This document shows positions 1 to 10,915 of a stretch of DNA of 64,000 bases, in pieces. The stretch is from assembly GCA_010909165.1 (NCBI GenBank), contig VJWM01000119.1, positions 788,890 to 852,889 on the forward strand, read 5' to 3'. How positions within the stretch are numbered: the first letter of the stretch is position 1; every line of letters starts with the position of its first letter. Source of the DNA: Anthoceros angustus (lineage: Eukaryota > Streptophyta > Anthocerotopsida > Anthocerotales > Anthocerotaceae). The translations under genes and the position numbers were made by a program. A model generated the notes under the pieces. That model searched no databases. It was not told where the DNA came from and worked only from the letters and a program-made list of their open reading frames with translations.

Positions 1-1031
1 CTTAACGCGTGTTTCCCACAAATTAGACATGGGCGCATCCTCCCTCTGTTTTGTGCAGGCCAGTGCATCGTCCTCCTCCGAGGGCATAAAATCGGACTCC
101 CCATCGCTATCCTCACTCCCACAGTCATCCTCAGACATTGATTTATCCTCGGGAGGCACCCACGCCATAAGCCCGTCAAGCGTTTCCTCCCAGTTGTCCG
201 GCATGCCGTCGGGCTCCACTCCCAGCTTCTCGGCTAAGGTGTTCCCACATGGAGAAGCCAAAGATAATATTGGGCACTGAAACTGCAACTGTCGCCAACA
301 CAGCTGGAAAGATGGCTGCGGTCGTAATTCGTGTTCGTCGCCTAGGCGGGAAAGGTGCAGCGTAAGAGAAGTCTGATAGTTTCTCGCCTCTTACGCTATG
401 GCAGTGTACAAAAATCTTCACGACCAGGTTTGAATGAAATTGTACATGGGGCAGGGGCCCGGGCGTGAAGACGAACCTCTTCGCAACTGGTAAGGTGTCC
501 AGCGCAACGGCCGATACCAGAGCCTGAACCTGCTGCACCGGCTTGGACGAAAAGGGGCGTATAGTATGGGCGGAGTTTGGGCGTAAAGCTGGGGAGAAGT
601 CCACAATTGTGGGCACAGTTTTTTCAGTCTGCTCGACATTTCCAACATTGCCTTCCAATCACTCCGAGGTTTGCGAGTTCCTCCAACCAATGGCGAGCGG
701 TGTTGCGCGGTACATGCACTCCATCCTCGTGGCTCCGACTTCTTCTGAGGAGGCGGGTGCCGGGTTCCACAGCGATTCGTCTTCGGACGGAGCATCGTGG
801 AAACTGGCAAAGCGGAGGAGGGACATGGCAAATGAGCGGCCCATTGTGCAGCCCATCTGGCGGTGGGATCATGACCTGCTCACGACGGGGTGTGCGCACA
901 AGCTGAGGAAACGCTCAGACTCGGCCGCTTGGGTTGAAGGGCGAGGAGGTGGACGGCGAATGACGCAGCCTGGGTTGGTGGCTTGCACAAAGACTTCATC
1001 TCGGGCTTTGCAAGGATGATGCCTTGGCCAT
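1..1031. other. no recognisable gene
   Basis: Several overlapping open frames run through here on both strands (for example 543-1019 on the plus strand and 176-658 on the minus strand). None shows a motif I recognise, and they contradict each other in frame. The sequence is GC-richer than most of the window. It may be the 5' part of the unrecognised plus-strand reading frame that follows. Confidence 0.3.
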
Positions 1032-1526
1032 GTGGACCTCCATGCACCGATGATGGAGGTTCCAAGCTGGTGGGTGGCTGTCCACCCCCGGGAAGGACTC
1101 CCTATTCTGGAGCGTGCCAAGGACCTTGGAGGTTTTGTGGTTGACGTCATTGAGGAAATGCGGAGGACCCCGGGTGTGAACAACAAAGTGACAGTGGTGG
1201 AGGTTGGGACACCAGCCAGCAAGCTAGTGTTCGTGCACAATCCGAATCGGGAACTGCCATTTGATATTATGGTGGTTGACTTGGAGCCTTTTTTCGGCGA
1301 TGGTGCGCCACCTCCAAACTGGGATACCACCTTCGCCTCGATGTGGAGTCGAGGTGGAGTTTGTGCGGTCTACGATATTCAGAATTTGCCTCCGAACTGG
1401 ACACCAAAGAACAAGAACCGCTTGAACCTGTACACTGGTCCAGAGGAGAGCTTGCGGAAAATCTTAAGTGTGCCATGCAAGGTCGGAGGCCACTTGTTGC
1501 TCATGAAGCGGAGGTTGACACGCTGA
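1032..1526 (+). CDS. unrecognised ORF, possibly a transposon passenger
   Basis: A 164-residue open frame of ordinary soluble-protein composition. It has a hydrophobic strand-like stretch near residues 75-90 (reading FDIMVVDLEPFF) followed by GGVCAVYDIQNLPPNW, a pattern that could be an alpha/beta fold. I do not recognise the family. A second frame (1343-1819) continues with plausible protein sequence (HDFVNDDAMFHMLEGLDLII at about 1580-1640), so the gene probably runs to about 1819 through one frameshift. It lies on the opposite strand from the CACTA transposase next door and may be cargo of that element or unrelated. A methyltransferase-like fold was considered but no catalytic motif can be named. 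Confidence 0.25.
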   Translation: MDLHAPMMEVPSWWVAVHPREGLPILERAKDLGGFVVDVIEEMRRTPGVNNKVTVVEVGTPASKLVFVHNPNRELPFDIMVVDLEPFFGDGAPPPNWDTTFASMWSRGGVCAVYDIQNLPPNWTPKNKNRLNLYTGPEESLRKILSVPCKVGGHLLLMKRRLTR

Positions 1527-1819
1527 GCGTGGGGTATGCCCAGCGGTTTCACTGTCTCTGTATGCCACCACTTTGTGGCATACATGATTTCGTGAATGAT
1601 GATGCCATGTTCCATATGCTGGAAGGATTGGACCTCATCATTAGAACATGCCACGCTGTGGGATCTCACGGCGGACATGCTGCAATTGTGGGGAGCATCT
1701 ATGCCTTCTTTTTTGAGCCGCGTTCACTCCAGCACTCAGGATTGAAGTTAGCCGCAAGCTCTCCGGCACATATTTTTTGTTTGGCTAGTTTTGAATTTGC
1801 GAGCTTTGTGAAGTGATGG

Positions 1820-2305
1820 GCTTCTCAGAATCCTTGGAGGCCATTAGGAATGTCGACATCTCATAGAGATGCGTAAAACTGGATGTCTTGAGTGGACTGC
1901 TACCGCTTTTGTTCATCACCAGTTTCAAACATAATGTTAAACTGAGTTTCAAAGTTCACTTCTTGGCCAAAAGAGGGATTCAATCCCAAGTCATCTGATC
2001 ACGATTACGTGTTCCACCCTAGCCGCCGTTGCACACACCATCGACAGCAACTTTCATGTCACAATTTTAAGTTTCCTACACTGTATTGGGCATATTGACA
2101 CCCATCCGGCAATGATTCCCACGCTGAAGGCGCGGGCGAGCATATGTACCAATGCCGCCGACCAGCTCGCCAATCTGGGTGCGCAAAAGCCTGTGTCACA
2201 TGACTTGGGAAAGTAAATGGTCCGGTTCGGTGATCCCGGTGGTAACGGTGGGGACGGCGGTGTCAAACCATGAATCCGCATTCCGCAACCATAGACGGAG
2301 GGTTT
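1820..2305. other. no recognisable gene
   Basis: A stretch of about 490 bases without a convincing coding frame. It probably includes the 3' flank of the CACTA transposase pseudogene that lies on the minus strand immediately to the right. Confidence 0.3.
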
Positions 2306-3049
2306 TTACGTATCGCACTCATACCAGTTGACATTGAGGACTATTGTGGTCACTGACCCATCGTCTGTGGTTGCTTCAAGGATGTCTTTTACCTGGCCAA
2401 AGAACTCCCTTTTCCCGCTGTCCATTTCGAAACATCCATAAACCCAGGAATCTTGAGTCGACCGGCGGCGTTTGTCCGCCTCCAGAGTGCGAAAGTGGTA
2501 TCCTCGAGTCTCCAATCCGCGGAAAGAATCCAACGTCAAGCGTGGGCCAGCTGCGATCGCTCGAACATCCATGTAATTTGGCATGCGTCTCCAGCGACCC
2601 GCGGCCATTCCAGCCTGGAGCCATTGAAGGTAATTGATATCATGGTCACCCCTGTCAAACTCCTCTCGAATTGGAGACAATGCATCGGAATTGAGCACAA
2701 GATACCAATGTAACCGTTTTTGCTCATCAATAGTAAGGCTCACTACCTTGGCCTTCCCAATAGTCCTTTCTGCCGGGTGGTCAGGGGTTCTGTAATTAAA
2801 TAGCTGGCCGTGTTCACGAGTGAAATCAGCAAGGTAATCTGCCAAGAAGAACAAGGTTTCCATTGCTAAGTAGCCGGTTGCCAAACTCCCTTCCGGTTTT
2901 GCCTTTTGCCGCACAGATTGTTTAAGCACCAGCATGTGCCTTTCGAGGATACATCCAATGACAATTCCACTCTGGATTCCACTTAAATTCGATGTATGAT
3001 CATATGTTGCATTGGGTTCCGAGAAAAGCAGCTTCTCTAGTTGGATCAT
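2306..3049 (-). pseudogene. C-terminal half of a TNP2-type CACTA transposase (DUF4218 and DUF4216 regions)
   Basis: The frame of 247 residues carries a DUF4218-like segment at residues about 30-75: an ERH..LK..VRQKAKPEGS pattern, then GYLAMETLFFLADYL. A DUF4216-like tail follows at residues about 185-245, ending in VNWYE after an FFGQVKDILE stretch. These two domains follow the transposase domain in En/Spm (CACTA) TNP2 proteins, and here they follow the transposase part on the same strand. The break at about 3050-3120 shifts the frame, so the whole protein cannot be made as written. The match rests on recalled family patterns. A nuclear transposon protein role is established for the family. 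Confidence 0.85.
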
Positions 3050-3122
3050 GATATCAATAACTTAGCTTTCATAATGGGGATGTCACGGCCTGGCCTTCTT
3101 ACATATCCATCGTAAAGGGCAC

Positions 3123-4723
3123 TCAATTGGACCGGAGTACTGTGGAAGCGACATCGTAATGCAATGGGTAAGTAAAGCGCATTAAGAGATGCCGATGGCT
3201 CTTCATGCCTGTGACTTTGGACCCCCGAAAGCATGTGGACAAGTTGGCCCCAAATCCGGTCGGGGGTTTCATCCTGCAGATTTCAGCTTTTACTGCATCC
3301 ACTCCCCTCGCAAGCAATATGACGCGCCAGGCAAGTGTGCCTCACCGTTGTCGTACACAAGCCATAACCATGGCTTAGAGTCTGCATCCTCAAGATCAAC
3401 ACGGGCACTATGGGTGTCCCATTGACCAGACAAGACATTCCACAATGCCTGACAGTTGTTCAATTCAACATGCATAATATCCTTGAGCCATATTTTGTGA
3501 ATTTGAAGGAGGTAATGCGGTAAGTGTTCAAAGAAAGTGGATTTATGCGCTTCCCCGACGGTAGCATGGGCGAGCGCTTCCACCTAAGCATTTCAAGCAC
3601 TTGGTTGTATGAGCGGTGGCATGACACGGAGCTCCCTCTCATTGTTAAAGTACTCCCGATCAACAAGACGTCGGGGGTCTTGAAGGGAAGGGCACCATCG
3701 TCTGCCGTCAGCAGTTAGTTTGTCCGAGCATTGGACCACAGGCGATTCGACCGCATTCTATGCAAAGAATTGTACCCGAACTTGAAGCCCTAAAGGACCC
3801 CCGGACCGGGATAGTCGCAAGAGGCATTGATAATTGCGTGGGTTGAAATAACGGTCCGCGCTACCGATGTCCTTGGAGTAGTCCACAGCAGGCACACCAA
3901 CGAAGAGGGCACCGAGCTCAGCCAACAATGGCTCCAAATAAGCGTCCGCGTAGGGACTTGCTTGGGCCCCGGAATGATGATGGGCATGAGTAAGTATTTC
4001 TTCATTGCCGAGACCGGTGACGGTTATGTATGACAAGGAGGACCGCCAAATGGAATAAGCAGTTCGGTGGTCGGATGGATTAAATCCATCTATGCATATA
4101 CCAAGCCTTATGTTTGATGTCGTTCCGAACCTAACTTCATCCAATGCACGCCATGCAGGGGTGTCAGCCATTATGCGCAGATGGCCATCCTCGCTTTTGT
4201 GTCTCGCAAACCAGGTCAACTCCTTGGCCGTTTTTGGGCTGGTGAACATCCGTTGAAGACGTTCAGTGATAGGAAAATAGAAGAACGATTTTCGGGGGAT
4301 GCCTTTCTTCGCGTTCTCGCCAGCTCGATAGCGGGCTTCCCCGCATTTTTGGCAATGCTTGTCCAAAGCGTGCGGCCCCCAGAAAATGCAGCAGTCACCA
4401 ACACATGAATCAATTCGAGTGGATGTTTGCCCAAGTTGCATCATAGCGCGGCGAGCCTCTTGACGGCTGCTGGGCATACAATTGTTCTGTTTGGGAAGAA
4501 GGCCAGTGGAGAGAATCTCAAAATTGCGATCATCGGTCAAAATCTTAAACCGATCTTGAATGAATAGCAAGGACACGATGGCGGGACAGTGTGTGTGAGG
4601 TTTCGTTGAACACAATCCCACAGGGTGGTGGCAGCCATTGCGGTGACGGTTGTGGGGACAATCCGGGGAAAAGGCGTGCGTCTGCCGCATTCTCCATTCC
4701 GCCAACATTGGTGACAGCCTCAT
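3123..4723 (-). pseudogene. TNP2-type CACTA (En/Spm) transposase, N-terminal and catalytic part
   Basis: The 321-residue frame 3758-4723 shows TNP2 (Transposase_21) hallmarks in order. A zinc-binding-like CVGDCCIFWG...CQKCGEARY lies at residues about 105-135. FYFPITERLQRMFTSPKTA follows at about 147-165, then a DTPAWRALDEVRFG stretch, and the catalytic-region signature GICIDGFNPS at about 208-217. A P.ADAYLEPLLAEL segment comes near residue 260. The frame breaks near 3758 and continues at 3290-3583 (DIMHVELNNC; family form DVMHIEKNV) and 3123-3317 (GMKSHRHLLMR; family form GLKSHDCH). Several frameshifts make it a pseudogene. The bounding CACTA termini were not located. Confidence 0.85.
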
Positions 4724-6160
4724 AGTCCGCGTCGAGTGCGAATCATCATATGCATCATAGGCGGATTACGCCGGTGTCGGACGTGCCCTCGGAGTCGCTG
4801 GATGGCATAGAGGATGCCGATCGAGGCCGAATCCCATGGGCCTCACAGGTCAGTCTTCGTTGTCTTCTTGAATAGAAACCTTGCGCATCAGCTCACCATA
4901 TTGTGAGGGAAGGGATGGGAGCCCATCATCATGCACCGGGCCACCACTTTCAACCACATAAGCAGGAGCCGGCCTCTGCCTCAAAGCATCCAGAAGGCGA
5001 CAATTACGCTGCACAAGATAATGGGACATATTAGCAATTTTAGGTAATCGATATGGAAATACCGCGAGGATGGACCCGGTACATGCGTTGCAATTCGTTC
5101 CCACGCTTGTACATAGCGCTGAAATATTAGCCACCTGGTTTGAAGGCGCATAATCACGACGAGGGCCAGATAATTTTTGGGATATCTCTGATGCAGGCGC
5201 ATCCATCGGCGCACTTTTGTGATCCGAGGCCGGAAAGCCGAGTGGATGAAGACCCATTCTGTTTGGACGCCATCACTGCTTATTGGGAGAACGTTGGGCG
5301 TGCGCCAGGTTAAAGTGTCCGTTGAACGGAAGGATGTCCGTTTTGTCGCCCAAGTTCCCGTTAAATTGGCAACGGCAACCGATTGTCGACCACGGCCGGG
5401 TTGGAACGTACATCCAAACACGTCGTATAAGATGGGGCTGGGACACGTCTTATAGTAGCATGGAGCATTTTCCGGAAGAATGCGACCATGCGTCTCAAAT
5501 GAAGAGACCCGTCTTTTTTTTAACACGCAAGAAAGACCCCTGGGCCAGCGTCCTATATGCCACGTCTTAAATCTGCCCGTTTTGTTGTAGTGATTCCAAT
5601 ATAGATATTTAAAGAAAATGCTAGTATAGAAATTGCCCTTTTTAAGATACAAATAGTCAGTTTATTCTCGCTTAAATAGCATGCTGGATAAGCATGTTAG
5701 TGCTTAACCCTAGGTTAGGAGACGGGTTGGTAAACCCTGCTGTAGGCTAGTTACAGCAAGCTGCCTAAACGTGGGAAGACAGTGCCAAGGGCACGGGAGC
5801 AAGCCGAATGATGAAGCAAAGCTAGGCAGAACGTGGCTGAGAGGCCCGCGTGAAGATAGTGGCATGCTGGGGCGAAAATGGGCTGCTAGGGCAGAGAACA
5901 TTAGTTGTTGAAGTCGCGCTTGGTAGCACTACGCACCAGAAAGAACCCGTTGTGCCTCTAATCTGGAAAAAGGCTCTAAATTTGGGGGATCTGTTTCGTG
6001 CACGATTCATGAGAGATGTGTGCGCGGCGCTGATGAGTGTGATTTCCTAACTCCTAGTTTTGGCAGATTGCTAAGGCTTGATGCTTGTGAGTAGCATTCT
6101 CCAAGACATGGCGCCCAAATCTTCAACAAAGGACTCATTTTTGGCTACATGTGTGACAGG
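4724..6160. other. upstream flank of the CACTA transposase, no recognised domain
   Basis: Minus-strand frames at 4850-5257 and 4981-5652 lie directly upstream of the transposase and could be its N-terminal region. They show no motif I can name. From about 5600 to 6160 I see no coding signal. A CACTA-type terminus was searched for by eye around 5.9 kb and not found. Confidence 0.3.
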
Positions 6161-6162
6161 GT

Positions 6163-6476
6163 AGGTGGGGCATACTTGGGACAGCCCTAGTCCCAACCAT
6201 ACTCGGGACGATCACAGTGCAGTCACACTTAAGAGCCGATCAGTGCAGTCACACTTTCGGGACACTCCAGTCGGTCACACTCAGGACAGTCCCAGCCACA
6301 GGGATACTCGATATAGTCCTAGGCCTAGCTCCAGCTACATCCAGGGCGGTCCAGTTCTTGTCGGCCATACTGTGGGCCGATCAAGTACCCATACTCGGGG
6401 CATCAAGTACCGTCACACTGGGGCGGTCCACGAGGATACTCGGGGCGGTCCTAATGTAGGAGAATACTCGGAAGCG
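6163..6476. repeat. degenerate GC-rich minisatellite (about 22-25 bp units)
   Basis: A run of about a dozen imperfect units built around CACTCGGGACAGTCC and its variants (TACTCGGGGCGGTCC, CACACTTTCGGGACACTCC). Unit spacing is irregular at roughly 20-30 bp. It ends just before the left half of the split gene fragment. Confidence 0.7.
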
Positions 6477-6522
6477 ATGTGATCCCAACACGGCTCTAAT
6501 ACCACGCATGCGACATCAATCA

Positions 6523-6825
6523 AAGTGGAGGACCTGGCTCTCTTGCAATTGAACGTGTACACGATGAAGTTAATTACTTCTACCGATGCCTGAGATCATG
6601 GCATAACAAGCTGGATAGCTGCAATTGCATGCATTGCATCACTACAGTAGGTATTGGAGAAAGGATACATAAAGGAACCCAAGCCCGTCCGCATATACCT
6701 TGAACAAGCGGATGTCCTGCTTGTTACTATCGGCATCGAGTTCCTGGACTGCAGACTCATCCAGAGAGTAATAGGCTAGCACAAGGATGCCATTGCCGAC
6801 TTGGTCCATGTCCATCTTCTCGAAG
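6523..6825 (-). pseudogene. left half of a split gene fragment (paralogue of 27826-28126)
   Basis: This block is a clear paralogue of 27826-28126. On the minus strand it encodes an exon ending at 6700 (residues such as FEKMDMDQVGNGILVLAYYS) followed by GTATATG. That is the same phase-0 donor position as the better copy, and the intron of about 155 bp is retained. The acceptor before the last exon has changed from AG to AA (around 6543), so the fragment is dead. At 6825 the homology stops inside the exon, exactly where the 9.73-kb inverted-repeat element begins. It resumes at 16558. Confidence 0.85.
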
Positions 6826-6854
6826 AACAGAGTCCGCGCAATATCGGCGGATTC
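6826..6854 (+). repeat. left terminal inverted repeat of the 9.73-kb element
   Basis: It begins AACAGAGTCC and ends CGGCGGATTC. Its reverse complement matches 16529-16557 except at two positions (C/T differences). The 4-bp direct repeat GAAG lies immediately outside. Confidence 0.9.
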
Positions 6855-7514
6855 TTGAAAGCCTCTTTTGCGCTTTGGGCGGAGGTTGCCACCCCTTTCT
6901 CATATCATGCAAAACACGTGTTTTAAAGAGATGTCTTTGAATGGCGAGTTCCACTTAGAACAATGTAAGTAATATCGAGGTTTTTCCATGTATGCACACT
7001 TTTGTTTCTTGCGCGTCGTCCCTTCGAACTTACTGGGAAAGGCAGTGCCGGCACTATGGGTCCAAAACACGTAATATGCATTCAAATCAAAGTCGGGCAT
7101 TTTCCACGAAGGGTCAAAAGCAATTATACGGTCAACGGACGAGCCCCTCATCTACAAGTCACAGCTACCCAAAGGGTCATCTACTTCAACCAAATTGAGC
7201 TCCGAATCGCACCGTTTCTACATTTTCCAAATCCGCCTTTCCATGTCACCAAAGTCATCACCTTCAACTGCAAAGCGAACCTCATTGTCTGCGGTGGTAG
7301 TGTGCCGTTTTCATCCCATATTGTCAATGCCCTTGGTCTTCAACCGCCGGTCGTCACAGGGTGCGGAGTCCTTCATTCGACCCTTCTTTCCAAGCAAGCT
7401 ATACACTTGCATTTTCACATCAATGCCTCTCTGCAGATCTCCTTTGCCCAAAACTTGCAGGGCCCGCGAAAACTTATCTGTTATTTCTTGAACTCGTCCG
7501 GCGCGCCAACCCGT
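6855..7514. other. subterminal region of the element, probable 3' end and UTR of the methyltransferase gene
   Basis: Short frames on both strands only (for example 6900-7151 on the minus strand). At about 7440-7570 a minus-strand frame continues the methyltransferase in a shifted frame. The rest holds nothing I recognise. Confidence 0.35.
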
Positions 7515-8268
7515 TCACTCGTTGTGACATATACATTGAGCATCGTGCGTCTTTGTCAATGGCCACAACGTTCCTTTTCCGTTGAATCCGGCCACCAAAA
7601 TGATCCCGATCACGCGGTCAACAATCCGATCGTCTTCGTTGGAGAACATGTTCACCAACATGCCTAATAAGCCCACGGGTTTACGATATGGCGTCGACCA
7701 TCTTATCACCGATGTGGTAAATCGCTTCTTCACCACAGTCCCATGTCGGATAACTCTTGGCAGCACCTGTTTGATGTCTTTGCCGGCAAAAAGAGGAGCT
7801 TTTCCGACATTGGACTCTGTCCTCACTGCGCTTCCCTTTGTCAAATATTCCACTGTTTCAACAGCACCACTGTTAGGTGGGATGTTGGTTTTCTCCCATA
7901 CCAGGGTTTGTATGACTCCTTTCCTGCACCAAGACCTCAAAGCCTCCCTGGCTTGAATCACCCCATCCACCCCATGCATAAGAATTATCCCACATCGCTC
8001 GTGGTCTTCTCGTTGAAAGAGCGATGATCTCTTTCAATTCTTCTTCAACGAAAGCCTTGTCATTCTCATGCAGTAAACCTCGAGGAGGTCGCGAGAAAAG
8101 AAGAGTATACCTCCTCGGTGGCAAAAATCCTTTCATATCCAAAATGTCTCGATGCACCACGATATGCCACTTTGTCCAAGACCAGCACTCTGGCTCACCG
8201 CATCCATGTCCTTGTCGGCCATTTGTTTTCGCTCTTCTTCCATCCGTTTCGATTCGCGCTATAAACAA
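7515..8268 (-). pseudogene. DNA methyltransferase domain (N6_N4_Mtase-like) of the element's ParB-like gene
   Basis: Two minus-strand frames (7873-8268 and 7515-7979) read like a beta-class amino-methyltransferase in family order. A RRYTLLFSRPPRGLL stretch sits where the DPPY motif is expected, here RPPR. It is followed by a helix-like EEELKEII. Next comes YRKPVGLLGMLVNMFSNED, matching the usual KPxxLL..li...S...D lead-in to motif I, with the D/FxG region itself damaged (DRVIGIILVAGF). In a shifted frame just beyond is NVVAIDKDA, the expected acidic post-motif I strand. In the family these enzymes methylate adenine N6 or cytosine N4 in DNA. Altered catalytic residues and frameshifts suggest this copy is inactive, unless the indels are consensus errors. 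Confidence 0.6.
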
Positions 8269-8293
8269 AATCTTGGAAAGGTTTTGGCAGCTT

Positions 8294-8571
8294 TCAAATC
8301 CTCAATGTCTCCCGGTTTACGCAAGCAGACGGTGGTCGAAACAACTCATTGGCTGATGGAGCGCGGTCGGCGGCGCACGTGTGTCGCGTCGGCCACTCCT
8401 CTGACCGGCAGCGGCAAATGGCGGTCGCCACGGCCGGCCGGCGCCGGCCGCGTCGGCCGGCGCCGCGCAATCGCGCCGGCGCGCGCGCACCGCACTCTGG
8501 GCGCAAACAAGAAGGAGTCGCGGTCGGCGGCGCACTACCGATCGCACGGCGCGCCGAATACACTCACTTAC
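8294..8571 (-). other. probable GC-rich intron in the ParB-like/methyltransferase gene
   Basis: On the minus strand the exon ends AAAGTG, followed by GTAAGTGAG, a strong 5' splice site with the intron starting at 8571. The block 8360-8565 is extremely GC-rich (runs of GGCCGGCGCC type) and interrupts an otherwise moderate-GC coding context. The 3' splice site is not certain. Overlapping long frames on both strands here reflect composition only. The motif CGGTCGGCGGCGCAC occurs at both edges of the GC block. Confidence 0.55.
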
Positions 8572-8679
8572 CACTTTCAAAATTGTTTGAACTTCGCCAA
8601 TTCCTTGGCCTCGGTATGTTTGAAGCTGTTTGGCGACTTCTGGCACACTTCATAGCCTTCGAAGGCATGCTCGATAAGG

Positions 8680-9390
8680 TTAATCTTCTTCTGTTGCCAA
8701 CATCGTATCCATATCTTTTAGCTGCGTTTCCTTGGATGACCTTCGGGTCACTATCAACATCTCTTCACCTTTCGTCCTTGGGACTCCTTGGAATGCTCTC
8801 CATGCCCTTAGAGCATTGGAGCCGGACGAGGGGTCGATTAGGCTGGCTGTTGTAGTTGGGTCTTGTGGCTTCCGTTTTGCTTGCCGCTTCGTCTCAGGCT
8901 GCTGTTCACCGCTGGGAGTTCGCACTTCTCCCACATGGAAAATGGTGTCCACGTTCTCCCACAATTTACGCACCTCGCAATCCTCAGCAGTCTTCCATCC
9001 ACCATCTTCATCATAATCGTCCTTGGAGTTTCCAGCCTCCTCCAGCATCCCCAGCAACTTGTACACATTGAACTTCCACTGCACAGTAGGTTTTCCATCG
9101 GGGTGTGTCCGGTGCCAAATCTCAAGCTCATCATGTATGTAGCGGACTTGTTCAATAAAACCAAGCTTCTTCCTCTTGTCTGCATACACATTGTGATCCA
9201 CTGCCAGCACCCTCATTTCTTCCTCTGTCAAGCCTGCATATACATGGCCCTCGAGCCATTGAAATTTATCTTCCGCCGGATACATTTCAGACAGTGTCTG
9301 CATGGCGGCATAGCAATGGTTCCCTCCCAGCACCCCTAGGGTGTAATCTTTGAGCTCGATCTCCTCCGGTGCATCTTCTTCTTCAAGCTT
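8680..9390 (-). pseudogene. ParB/sulfiredoxin-like domain, N-terminal part of the methyltransferase gene
   Basis: The minus-strand frame begins upstream of 9333, where LKDYTLGVLGGNHCYAAMQT resembles the ParB/Srx GxxR/H box (family form: VxDGxHRxxAA). The histidine and the small-residue turn are kept, with C in place of R. It is followed by HVYAGLTEEEMRVLAVDHN, like the ParB stretch of an acidic helix ending in an Asn. A lysine-rich charged linker follows at about residues 130-165. ParB-like domains fused to N6/N4 methyltransferases are known from phages and mobile elements. Here the methyltransferase part lies downstream on the same strand across a GT-donor intron. Identification is by motif pattern only. 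The exact upstream exons are unclear. Confidence 0.5.
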
Positions 9391-9563
9391 GTCTTTGGAT
9401 CAATCATGCACAAAAGTGGGAGCGTCCTTCCTTCACAGGACACATGCGCATCGCCGAACAAGGCACTTCATCCATGCCTCATCCACCTTCCTTATCGAGC
9501 ATCTGCGTTAGAAATGAAGCGGGGCGTAGTACGAAAAATGTGAATGTCGAATGTTGTGGTTTG

Positions 9564-10915
9564 CACCCGCTTCTTGTAGGCCCGAGTGCGAACCATCTCC
9601 GATAGTCATCCTCCTGCGAAGGAGCTCCAGTCGTTCGGCATCATGGTGGCAACGCTTCCTCTTCGCATGCTTCCTCGACTTCCTTAATTTTTCCGCCTCG
9701 CCCACCTCTTCTCCATCACCAGAGATCTTGCCTTCCTCTTTCGCTTGATTGGTGTGCTCTGCATGGAAATCAAAACAAGATGCTTCAATTCTTACATGGG
9801 TTGAATTGCGGAGGCGAGCTTAGGAGCATTCTTACCAGCCATTCGCCTTCTCATCTTCACTTTGACAGGGAGCTGATTCCCTTCTTCTTCTTTCACTGCG
9901 GCTGCCCGCGAATCCTCTTCGGACGAGGAGGGTCACCTCCTCCTCAAAAGCCTCAGTTCAAGACCCCGAGGCTGGACATGTTGCGAGCCATGGACAGCCT
10001 CGTCGAGCTCGCCTCCGCGCCGGACCACGAGGCGAGGCGCTCCTCCTCTTCCGGAGAGCTCGGCTCGGCAGGAACCTCGTCCTCCTCCATCTCCGGTTGC
10101 ATAATCCGGGCATCGTTTCGATGCACACACACCCACCGGCCCGCTGATAGGTGCGTGCGTGCCTCGCGCCCGATCACCGCGTCGATCACTACACCTCTGT
10201 TCTTCAGCACCTTCGCGTGGAGTAGAACGCAAAATTGTTCTCCCCTGTTCATTTTAAAGAGGAAAACAATGAGTACCGACATGAAACCCTAATCGAAAAT
10301 GGGAAGTGATACATGACATACAAGACTTACATCTTGAACACTTTTGGAATCACGCAAGGCCGATTTCAACTGGCTGCTCACGACGAGGCATTATCTTGGC
10401 AGCATCCATTATCGGGGAGATGTGTGTTGATGTCATCGTTTATGTGCAAATGAGGTTTCTTGGTGACCAAAAGCGTATGTGCATATCTTATTATTCGTCC
10501 TTGTTGCACATAGAATCCATCCGACTCTTGCACAGGAATCCCCTCAATACCATTGTAACCGTTAATCCATAAGGCCTGGTGGAATCCAAGGCACTGGATC
10601 TTGGGTTCTTCTTGCAACAACGCTCCACTCTTGCATGTTGTACCGCCGGAAGAGAATCACGGAGCTTTTTCACCGAAAGCTCCACAAAGTTAAAAGCATG
10701 AGGAATCGCATGTTGCATTTCCACCGAGGTTGGTGCTCCCTCGCGGCCATCAATGTCTTCATATCCTCTCCGTTGAGTACCCTTTGAGGTGGACGTCCGG
10801 ACACTACCATGAGAGGATTCTCTCAATTGCATAATAGCGGTGGGGTTCTGTTACCACATTCGCGGGATCGCATCCCCTCATCCGTCGCGCCCTTGCGGCG
10901 ATCCTGCTGCTCTTG
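9564..10915. repeat. tandem duplication inside the element, unit 1 (about 1.35 kb)
   Basis: It begins CACCCGCTTCTTGTAGGCC and is followed directly by a second copy beginning with the same words at 10916. The copies align throughout, with mostly short indels. Both contain a minus-strand stretch MQLRESSHGSVRTSTSKGTQ and an MNRGEQFC stretch, probably 5' exons or the leader of the ParB-like gene. No domain is recognised in them. Confidence 0.9.

Noticed and set aside
8294-8655. Several overlapping frames of 90-168 codons on both strands in the GC-rich block
   Set aside because: GC-rich sequence lacks stop codons by composition. The block sits behind a GTAAGT donor and is better explained as an intron.
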